This document shows, in pieces, positions 1-6,540 of a stretch of 9,923 nt of DNA. Source of the DNA: Bacteroidaceae bacterium (GTDB lineage Bacteria > Bacteroidota > Bacteroidia > Bacteroidales > Bacteroidaceae); contig JAFNWA010000083.1 in NCBI GenBank assembly GCA_017383665.1, forward strand, positions 1-9,923. Direction: 5' to 3'. Numbering within the stretch: the first letter of the stretch is position 1; every line of letters begins with the position of its first letter. The position numbers and the translations under genes were made by a program. The notes under the pieces are model-generated. The model was not told the DNA's origin. It ran no database searches and was given only the letters and a program-made list of their open reading frames with translations.

Positions 1-2790
1 GCTTGGGTAGCTCAGCAGCTGGAAGACAGTGTTGTTGTTTCCGAGGAGGTTAAGGCAGAGTTCTTCAAGGCGAAGAAGTCTGAGTATCTTGAGAGCCACA
101 AGGAAGACAAGGTATGGTTGGGTGTATATACACATCAGGAGTGCCGTGAATTGGAAATTGGTCTTGGATTGGATTTGAAGGGTGGACTTAGTGTAACACT
201 CGAAGTGTCAGCTCCTGAGTTCCTGAAGTCATTGACAGCAGGCAATAGAGACGCAGCCGTGGCTGCAGCTATTGATGCTGCGCAGAAGGCTGCAGAGAGC
301 GATAAGGATGCGGTTGAAGCATTCGTTAAGGCATTGCCCGAGGGTAAGTCTTTGGCAGCAATCTTCGCGACAAGTGCCATTAGAGACAAAGTATATCAGA
401 AAAACAATCAGGAGGTTGAGGGCGTAATTCGCAGCGAACTTGCAAGTGCAGTTGACAACTCATTCGATGTAGTGCGTTCGCGTGTTGACCGTTTTGGTGT
501 AGCTCAGCCCAACATTCAGAAGCTTGGTGGTGGTCAGGGTCGTATCCTGGTAGAGCTCCCCGGTGTTGAGGATAAGGATCGCGTTGTTGAACTTTTGACC
601 CGTTCTTCAAATCTTCAGTTCTGGGAAACATACACTGCAGCTGAGATTAGTGGCCAGATTATTCCTGCTCTTGAGAGACTTGGCGAACTTATTGCGAGAG
701 ACAATGGAATCGCAAATCCTTTTGCAGGCAAGTTGGTTCCCGGCAATGGTTTCATAGCAAATGTGGATCGTGCGACTCAGGATGTTATTGATGATGCGCT
801 TGCTTTGGCCAAGAATGTGGAATATAGCGATATTCTCCCCGATGAATTGGTGTTCTGCTGGGGTGTCGATGCAAAGGGCGGTGTTCACACACTCTATGCT
901 ATAAAGGATGCCGAGGCTGATGGTATTGCCCCTCTGCAGGGTGATGTAGTCGTAGAGGCTACAGCCGGTTATGAGCAGAATACAAGCAATCCATGTGTAA
1001 ACATGAAGATGAAAAACTCTGCAGTTGGTATTTGGGCCGACCTCACCGAGGCTTGTGCAAGGGATGAGCGTCCTATTGCTGTGGTTCTCGATGGTATAGT
1101 ATATAGTGCTCCTGTTCCTAACGGTCGTATTCCTGGTGGCAGCAGTGTTATCAACGGTAACTTTACAATCAAGGAGACACAGGACCTCGCAATTGTGCTC
1201 TGCTCTGGTAAGATGCTTGTTCCAATGCGAGATGTTGAGAGTAGTGTAGTAGGTCCTTCTATCGGTAAGGCTTCTATTGAACAGGGTCTGATGTCATTCA
1301 TTGTTGCATTTATCCTGTTGATGGTTTACATGTGCGTTGTTTATGGCGTTAAACCGGGTATGGTTGCAAACGGTGCACTTTTATTGAACCTCTTCTTTAC
1401 ATTGGGTATTCTTGCTTCATTCCAGGCTACACTCACCATGGCTGGTATTGCCGGTCTTGTTTTGACATTGGGTGTGGCTGTCGATGCGAATGTTCTTATA
1501 TATGAACGCGCGAAGGAGGAATTGAAGGCCGGAAAGAATGTGCGTATGGCGCTTGCCGACGGTTACAAGAATGCATTCTCGGCAATCTTTGACTCTAACC
1601 TTACATCAATCATTACAGGTGTAATACTTTACAACTTCGGTACAGGTCCTATCAAGGGATTTGCGGTGACTTTGATTATCGGTCTGTTGTGTTCATTCTT
1701 TACAGCCGTATTTGTTACCCGTGTGGTATATGAGCATTTCCATGGCAAGAACAAGTGGATGGACTTGACCTTTACAACAAAGTTCTCACGCAAGTTGTTC
1801 CAGAGCAAAAATGTGAACTTCTTGAAACTTTCAAAGAAGGTTGGCGTTGCATTCGTTTTGGTTGCTGTTGTAATGTTTGGCTCATTCATCTTCCGTGGTA
1901 TGGGCAAGAGCATTGAGTTTACCGGTGGCCGCAACTATGTTGTCAAGTTCGAGCAGACGGTATCTGAGGGTGATGTTCAGAAGCTCATCAAGGAGAAGGT
2001 TGGTAATGCAAATGTACAGGTAATCTCTTATGGTACAGACGGTGACCAGGTTCGTATTTCAACAAACTATCTTATCGAGAACAAAACTGCAAAGGCTGAC
2101 AGCATTGTTGAAAAGACAATCTTTGATGCCCTTAAGGGTGGCGAGCTGCTTGCAGACGATGTTACATTCGAGAGATTCTGTGACACACAGGATACAGCCG
2201 GTGGTACAATCAAGAGTTCACAGAAGGTTGATTCAACCGTTGCCGAGGAGATTAGCGACAGCGCTATCCTCTCTGTGATACTTGCTCTCATAGCAATCTT
2301 CATCTACATTTTGGTTCGTTTCCGTAATGTGGCTTATAGCGTTGGTGCTATATTTGCTCTTGCTCTTGATGTTGTGATGATTATGGGTTGCTACTCATTG
2401 CTTAATGGTGTGTTGCCAATGTCGCTCGAGCTTGACCAGATTTTCATCGGTGCTATCCTGACGGCTATCGGTTACTCAATCAATGACAAGGTGGTTATCT
2501 TCGACCGTGTACGCGAGTTTACACACATCTATCCAAAGCGCAACAAGTATGAGTTGTTCAATACCTCTTTGAATACAACTCTTGCTCGTACATTGAATAC
2601 ATCTTTCAGTACATTGATCGTTCTGTTGTGTATCTTTGTTCTTGGTGGCGACAGCATCCGTAGCTTCTCATTTGCTATGATTCTTGGTGTTGTGTTCGGT
2701 ACTCTGTCATCAATCTTTGTTGCAGCTCCTATTGCATACAAGATTGTGCAGTTCCAGATTAACAAGAAAGCAAAGAAGCAGGCTAAGTAA
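1..2790 (+). CDS. secDF: SecDF fusion, protein-export membrane protein (5' partial)
   Basis: This inner-membrane accessory of the Sec translocon uses the proton gradient to help pull secreted proteins across the membrane. SecD and SecF are fused in one chain, as is usual in Bacteroidota. The frame is open from base 1, giving 929 visible residues. The N-terminal part, including the first transmembrane helix, lies left of the window, so the TTG at 118 is internal. The SecD motif LGLDLKGG is at 163-186, followed by the large periplasmic domain. The membrane half begins near 1290, and its helix carrying VDANVLIYER (Asp codon 1483-1485) matches the proton-relay Asp of SecD. The SecF half starts near 1810, with EFTGGRN at 1915-1935 and NDKVVIFDR at 2482-2508, the SecF proton-relay motif. 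Both halves keep their key residues, so the protein should be active. It ends with TAA just before a strong terminator. The family assignment is firm. Confidence 0.97.
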   Translation, partial: AWVAQQLEDSVVVSEEVKAEFFKAKKSEYLESHKEDKVWLGVYTHQECRELEIGLGLDLKGGLSVTLEVSAPEFLKSLTAGNRDAAVAAAIDAAQKAAESDKDAVEAFVKALPEGKSLAAIFATSAIRDKVYQKNNQEVEGVIRSELASAVDNSFDVVRSRVDRFGVAQPNIQKLGGGQGRILVELPGVEDKDRVVELLTRSSNLQFWETYTAAEISGQIIPALERLGELIARDNGIANPFAGKLVPGNGFIANVDRATQDVIDDALALAKNVEYSDILPDELVFCWGVDAKGGVHTLYAIKDAEADGIAPLQGDVVVEATAGYEQNTSNPCVNMKMKNSAVGIWADLTEACARDERPIAVVLDGIVYSAPVPNGRIPGGSSVINGNFTIKETQDLAIVLCSGKMLVPMRDVESSVVGPSIGKASIEQGLMSFIVAFILLMVYMCVVYGVKPGMVANGALLLNLFFTLGILASFQATLTMAGIAGLVLTLGVAVDANVLIYERAKEELKAGKNVRMALADGYKNAFSAIFDSNLTSIITGVILYNFGTGPIKGFAVTLIIGLLCSFFTAVFVTRVVYEHFHGKNKWMDLTFTTKFSRKLFQSKNVNFLKLSKKVGVAFVLVAVVMFGSFIFRGMGKSIEFTGGRNYVVKFEQTVSEGDVQKLIKEKVGNANVQVISYGTDGDQVRISTNYLIENKTAKADSIVEKTIFDALKGGELLADDVTFERFCDTQDTAGGTIKSSQKVDSTVAEEISDSAILSVILALIAIFIYILVRFRNVAYSVGAIFALALDVVMIMGCYSLLNGVLPMSLELDQIFIGAILTAIGYSINDKVVIFDRVREFTHIYPKRNKYELFNTSLNTTLARTLNTSFSTLIVLLCIFVLGGDSIRSFSFAMILGVVFGTLSSIFVAAPIAYKIVQFQINKKAKKQAK

Positions 2791-2803
2791 TAAGATTCTT
2801 TGC

Positions 2804-2849
2804 ATATAAAACAACAGCAAGCACAACGGTGCTTGCTGTTGTTTTATAT
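2804..2849. terminator. bidirectional intrinsic terminator between convergent genes
   Basis: A perfect 21-bp inverted repeat (2804-2824 pairing with 2829-2849) encloses a 4-base loop, AACG. The core is G/C-containing (ACAGCAAGCAC) and the outer part is A/T. Reading on either strand gives a hairpin whose 3' arm ends in a T-rich run (TTGTTTTATA). It lies 13 bases after the secDF stop and 21 bases beyond the stop of the converging minus-strand gene, so it probably terminates both transcripts. Confidence 0.9.
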
Positions 2850-2870
2850 ATATATGAGTTCTTGTATTCC

Positions 2871-4154
2871 TTATTTTATTGTCAGTTTCCTTCTGATATA
2901 ATGTAATGCAAAGCGGCAATTCATGCAGTTGTTTGTCTTGCAATAGCTGCGGTGCAGGTGCAACAATGCCTGGGAGTCTGCGGCGCATTTGGGCTGCATC
3001 CCTTGCTCTTTCCATCTCTTTATTATGCTGTTCTCCTCAGAGTCAATCTCTCGCAACAGTTCTATGCCCCTTTTGCACATTTTTTCATCCCTTCTATGCT
3101 TGCCATAGACATATAGCATTGGTACGATTGAGTTTATGATAATTATATCAACCTGTTTTTGCCTCATGCAACCGTTGCCACAGGTTTCTGTTCCTCCAAA
3201 ACAGGTGTGGTTCTGCCAATAGCCGCTTAAGGAGTGGTTCAGGAGTTTGTACATGTCGGTCAGTGTGTTTGCGGTGGTTATTCCGGAAACAGTAAATCTC
3301 TTCAATAGATATAGTGTTGCCAGTCTTGCAATGCGCACATGTGGGGTGCTGTTGCCCCATGCTCTGTAGTCAAGTTTTTTGAGGTTGAACTTGTTTTGCA
3401 GGAAATGGAATTCTCTTTTAAGTTCGTTGTAATAGACATTCTTTATTGCATCGTTTCTGTAATAATATGGAATGCTTTCGTCATCGAGCAATCCCGCTTG
3501 TCCAAAAAATATGGCTTCAACCTGTAGCTGGTTGTCGCTGTGTTTGCCCAATGCTTGTGTGTTCAGCAGGTTTGCCCATGCTTCAAATATATCACTCTGG
3601 ATTCCGAACCCGAAACTGCGTATGGCAATCTTCAGCAGCGTGTCATCCCATCGTTGGTCACATTGCTGAAATATTCTCTCAATAATCTCTTGTTTGTCTT
3701 CAAGGCGCTCTACGAGGAGCTCCGACAAAACACTGCTGAGATGTTTGTTTGGCAGCTCAACTATGGTACTGTTGCAAAGAAACTTCTCTTCTTGAGAAAT
3801 GGTTGCATGGAATTCCTGTATAAACTCTTGTGTGCAGGTAATGTGCAATTGGGCGGTTTTGTCGTAACAATGTTCAGTTGATTTCGGGCTGCTGCTTAAT
3901 GAGACTATAAGAACCGTGGTCTCTTCTGTGCCACATGTCTGGAATGATTTCTGCAATTCTGTTTCATCAAGCAATATGACGCTTCCGCCAAAGAGTACAC
4001 CATCTATTTCAATCACTGCCTCCTTGAAAATGTTTGGCTCACATGTGCTGCAATTGCCCGGAACTCTAATGTATAACTCTTTGCCGGCGGTTGTTCTTAA
4101 TCCGCTTTCCGGCAATGCACCCTTGCTCCAAATGTAGTGTAGAATACTGCTCAT
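2871..4154 (-). CDS. DUF2851 family protein, N-terminal motifs diverged
   Basis: I recognise this 427-residue protein as a member of DUF2851, a Bacteroidota family of unknown function, from its start (SILHYIW) and from its middle and C-terminal signatures. These are LLVERLEDKQ (146-155), RSFGFG (179-184), FFGQAGLL (216-223), HVRIARLA (272-279), IIIINSIVPMLYVYGKH (337-353), AADSQALLHL (391-400) and the final YCKTNNCMNCR (404-414). The length is normal for the family. Residues 32-90, which in relatives carry PG...GPDF, GNVEIH and SDW-type motifs as I recall them, are strongly altered here (PNIF, GGSVILL). The protein has 16 cysteines. I see no signal peptide or membrane helix, so it is probably cytoplasmic. 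I chose the ATG at 4154; a TTG two codons upstream (4160) is also in frame but less likely. It follows the 7TM-HD gene on the same strand, with a hairpin between them. Family membership is well supported, but the function is unknown. Confidence 0.85.
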   Translation of the reverse strand: MSSILHYIWSKGALPESGLRTTAGKELYIRVPGNCSTCEPNIFKEAVIEIDGVLFGGSVILLDETELQKSFQTCGTEETTVLIVSLSSSPKSTEHCYDKTAQLHITCTQEFIQEFHATISQEEKFLCNSTIVELPNKHLSSVLSELLVERLEDKQEIIERIFQQCDQRWDDTLLKIAIRSFGFGIQSDIFEAWANLLNTQALGKHSDNQLQVEAIFFGQAGLLDDESIPYYYRNDAIKNVYYNELKREFHFLQNKFNLKKLDYRAWGNSTPHVRIARLATLYLLKRFTVSGITTANTLTDMYKLLNHSLSGYWQNHTCFGGTETCGNGCMRQKQVDIIIINSIVPMLYVYGKHRRDEKMCKRGIELLREIDSEENSIIKRWKEQGMQPKCAADSQALLHLHRSYCKTNNCMNCRFALHYIRRKLTIK

Positions 4155-4176
4155 TCCCAAATTCTCTCTAAACTTA

Positions 4177-4211
4177 AAGAGGGTAGCCTTATTTGTTTCG
4201 ACTACCCTCTT
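4177..4211 (-). terminator. stem-loop between 7TM-HD gene and DUF2851 gene
   Basis: A perfect 10-bp stem (AAGAGGGTAG at 4177-4186 pairing with CTACCCTCTT at 4202-4211) has a 15-base loop. On the minus strand it starts 4 bases after the stop of the 7TM-HD gene and is followed by TTAAGTTTAG, a weak T-tract. It is best read as a terminator or partial terminator/attenuator. It ends 22 bases before the start codon of the DUF2851 gene, so it could also lie in that gene's leader. Confidence 0.65.
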
Positions 4212-4215
4212 GTCA

Positions 4216-6222
4216 TTATGATTTCTTTTCGCTTGGATAACTTATTCTTGTATGATATATCGCCATGAGCCTCTTCTTGAACACCTCTTTTACAGTGAAT
4301 ATGTCCTGGAAGGTCAATGGCGCCATCTCCAGTTCTCCTTCTCGTAACTTGGCGTCAATGATATTGTCCACCAGTTTGCATATATTCTCCTCAGTGTACT
4401 CTTTGATGCTGTGTGAAGCGGCCTCTACACAGTCTGCCATCATCAGTACAGCTTGTTCTTTGGTAAACGGTTTTGGGCCTGGGTAGGTGAATAACTTGTC
4501 GTCAATGACCTCATCCGGGTGCTCGTTCTTATATGTAATGTAAAAGTAACCGGTCTTTGACAAACCGTGGTGTGTTGTTATGAACTCTTTTATTTTCTTT
4601 GGCAAGTTCTCGCGTTCCGCTATTGCAAGTCCATTTGTGACATGCTTTATGATAACCTGAGCACTCTCAATCGGGGTGAGTCTCTTGTGTGGGCTTATGC
4701 CGCCACTCTGATTCTCGGTAAAGTATATCGGGTTCTCAAGTTTGCCGATATCGTGATATAGTGCGCCCGTACGCGCCTCAAGCGGGTTTCCGCCAACTGC
4801 TATTGCCGCTTCTGCAGCAAGGTTGCCCACTTGCATTGAGTGCTGGAATGTTCCGGGCACCTCCTGTGACATTCTCTGCAACAATGGGCTGTTGAGGTTT
4901 GACAACTCAATGAGAGTAATACTTGATATAAACCCGAATGTGCGTTCTATGATGAACATGAGCGGATAGACAAACAGTGTCAGGACTGTGCTGATGACAA
5001 AGTATATGTACATCATGCTCTTAATGGTTGAGAAACCGCCGGAAGTAATCATTTCATAACACAGATATATGGCCGAGTATGTCAGGAAAGTGATGGTTAC
5101 ACATTTGAACATCTGTGAGCGTGAAGAGAGGTCTCTTAGGCTCAGTATGGCACTACATCCGGCAACCAGTTGCACCAAGAGAAATTCATATGGCGTTGCC
5201 ACCATTACCGAACACATTGCCAAAGATATTGTATTCGTTACAAATGCTGTGTTGTGGTCTATGAACAGACACAGAGTGATTGGGACTATGGCAAAAGGCA
5301 GAATAAAGATACTGAACTCTCCATGTTCCATCATTATTCCCACAATGACAGGGAATACTGTTGCTGCAATTATCGTAAAGATGAATTTGTTGGCGTTGTT
5401 GAGTATCTCTTTCTTGTATAAGGCAAGATAAGCCAGCAACAGTATAAGGCAAATGACAATGAATACAGACTGTCCAAGCAATATATAGAACCAGTTTTCC
5501 TCTGTCTTGACCTTGTCTCGTTTATTCTTTTCGGCAAGGTATGAGTTTATGGCTCTCTCTGTATCTTTGTTGATAATCTCATTCTTGCTGACAATTACCT
5601 CTCCTTTCTTGATATGTCCGGCTATGTAGTCAATTTTTTGTTCCTCGGCAAGTTTCTTTTGTGTAGCCTCAATGTTGCATCTGTAGTTCGGTCTTATGCG
5701 TTCTGCCACCTCGGGGTCCAAACTTGCCTCACGGATTTTCTGTTTTGCTTCTGTAAGCGTGATGAAGTTTATTGTTTCAGGTTCTCTTGCCTGCTGAGAG
5801 CCCTCCTCATATACAATTACGCGCTGCCTCCTTCCATTGGGCAAATGGGTGGTGTCTGCGTCGTCAATAATATGCTCCTCCTTGTAAAGCTTGTTTATCT
5901 CGCAGTGGTCGGCCGTGAACAGTGCAAATAAAACCTTCATTTCGCTCTGGGTGGCGACATTGAGCTTTTCGAATATCGGGGTGGAATTCCTGTATATGCT
6001 GTCCAGCTCTTCTTCGCACTCGGCATTGCTCTTGCGTATATCAAAGTCAAACTCCGCAACCAATTGCTCATATGTCCAGGGCGCGTTTTCCTTGAAGTCA
6101 TAATTTATTGTCTTTCCTTTGGGCATAAAACCGATGATGAGCCCGGCACAGATGGCAATCAGGATTACTCGTGATATTTTTTGTCCGTTTTTCTTTATTA
6201 TCTCTTTTATCTTTTTAATCAT
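4216..6222 (-). CDS. pgpH: PgpH-type 7TM-HD phosphodiesterase, predicted c-di-AMP hydrolase
   Basis: This 668-residue membrane protein has the 7TM-HD architecture of Listeria PgpH, which hydrolyses cyclic di-AMP to pApA. It begins with a basic N-terminus and a helix at about 18-34. An extracytoplasmic domain of about 200 residues follows (about 36-243), then a run of membrane helices from about 244 to 425, then a cytoplasmic HD domain at about 440-655. The metal-binding residues are all visible: H461 (TFQHS), H490-D491 (YHDIGK), H527 (IIKHV), H551-H552 (TTHHG) and D597 (MADCVE). The spacing H461-H490-H527 equals that of the Listeria enzyme as I know it. The protein should therefore be catalytically competent and should lower cytoplasmic c-di-AMP, a messenger tied to osmotic and cell-wall control. 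It starts with ATG and no Shine-Dalgarno sequence, and a TAnnTTTG box sits just upstream. The substrate is inferred from the family. No cyclase gene is in the window. Confidence 0.93.
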   Translation of the reverse strand: MIKKIKEIIKKNGQKISRVILIAICAGLIIGFMPKGKTINYDFKENAPWTYEQLVAEFDFDIRKSNAECEEELDSIYRNSTPIFEKLNVATQSEMKVLFALFTADHCEINKLYKEEHIIDDADTTHLPNGRRQRVIVYEEGSQQAREPETINFITLTEAKQKIREASLDPEVAERIRPNYRCNIEATQKKLAEEQKIDYIAGHIKKGEVIVSKNEIINKDTERAINSYLAEKNKRDKVKTEENWFYILLGQSVFIVICLILLLAYLALYKKEILNNANKFIFTIIAATVFPVIVGIMMEHGEFSIFILPFAIVPITLCLFIDHNTAFVTNTISLAMCSVMVATPYEFLLVQLVAGCSAILSLRDLSSRSQMFKCVTITFLTYSAIYLCYEMITSGGFSTIKSMMYIYFVISTVLTLFVYPLMFIIERTFGFISSITLIELSNLNSPLLQRMSQEVPGTFQHSMQVGNLAAEAAIAVGGNPLEARTGALYHDIGKLENPIYFTENQSGGISPHKRLTPIESAQVIIKHVTNGLAIAERENLPKKIKEFITTHHGLSKTGYFYITYKNEHPDEVIDDKLFTYPGPKPFTKEQAVLMMADCVEAASHSIKEYTEENICKLVDNIIDAKLREGELEMAPLTFQDIFTVKEVFKKRLMAIYHTRISYPSEKKS

Positions 6223-6248
6223 AGTTGTATTGCATAATATTCAATTTA

Positions 6249-6256
6249 CAAATGTA
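6249..6256 (-). promoter_or_regulatory. candidate -7 box for the 7TM-HD gene
   Basis: Read on the minus strand this is TACATTTG, an exact match to the Bacteroidota -7 consensus TAnnTTTG. It lies 26 bases upstream of the ATG at 6222, giving a short A/T-rich leader. At the expected distance upstream I see GCCGC rather than the -33 TTTG, so the match is only half complete. Confidence 0.5.
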
Positions 6257-6412
6257 GTGAAAATAAACGGAATCTGCGGCTGTTTTTAGATATTTTATGA
6301 TTTGTTCCCGATTTAACCCAATTGTGGCTCAGTGATATATGCTGTTTGTAGGAACCGCGTAGCAAGGGTTTTTGTTTTTGCCCTGTGCGCGCAGAAAAAT
6401 ATATGATTTTAT

Positions 6413-6443
6413 TTTGTCAACCGCGCAAGTTGTGCTAATTTTG
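6413..6443 (+). promoter_or_regulatory. candidate Bacteroidota-type promoter for gltX-waaA
   Basis: TTTG at 6413-6416 is followed after exactly 19 bases by TAATTTTG at 6436-6443. This matches both elements (-33 TTTG and -7 TAnnTTTG) and the spacing described for the primary sigma factor of Bacteroides. Transcription would begin near 6450, leaving a leader of about 90 bases before the gltX ATG. No terminator separates gltX from waaA, so this promoter probably drives both. Confidence 0.65.
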
Positions 6444-6453
6444 TGCTGTATAT

Positions 6454-6515
6454 CCATTATATTGGGGTAGTTATGGGTGAACTCAACATGTAATACTCTG
6501 TAGCCCGTATAATGG
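6454..6515 (+). repeat. inverted repeat in the gltX leader
   Basis: CCATTATA (6454-6461) is the exact reverse complement of TATAATGG (6508-6515). Just inside it, GGG at 6464-6466 can pair with CCC at 6504-6506, and TA at 6468-6469 with TA at 6501-6502. This would form a long interrupted stem over most of the predicted gltX leader, ending 25 bases before the ATG. It may be a regulatory leader structure or chance pairing in A/T-rich DNA. It does not match any riboswitch or T-box I know. Confidence 0.35.
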
Positions 6516-6540
6516 TGCCAGTAAATAAACATTTAACACT

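Larger units (their letters stand above)
6223..6540. other. divergent intergenic region between 7TM-HD gene and gltX
   Basis: This 318-base non-coding stretch separates two divergent genes and is long for this otherwise compact window. It holds a promoter box for the minus-strand gene at 6249-6256, a fuller promoter for gltX at 6413-6443, and a possible leader hairpin at 6454-6515. The middle part (about 6260-6410) has no gene I can support. It contains an imperfect hairpin (6356-6391) and two copies of AACCGCG (6353-6359 and 6419-6425), the second inside the gltX promoter spacer. A 67-codon frame on the minus strand shows no family resemblance and is not called. Confidence 0.6.

Noticed and set aside
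4169..4176. TAAGTTTA on the minus strand as a -7 box for the DUF2851 gene
   Set aside because: It misses the final G of TAnnTTTG and has no TTTG at the proper distance. It overlaps the tail of the hairpin and would leave a leader of only about 8 bases.
6356..6391. Intrinsic terminator in the intergenic region
   Set aside because: The stem is broken by an internal loop, no T-tract follows on either strand, and no gene ends nearby.
6329..6532. 67-codon open frame on the minus strand in the pgpH-gltX intergenic region
   Set aside because: It has no recognisable domain and an unremarkable composition, and it overlaps the gltX promoter and leader in antisense. It is too short to stand on length alone.
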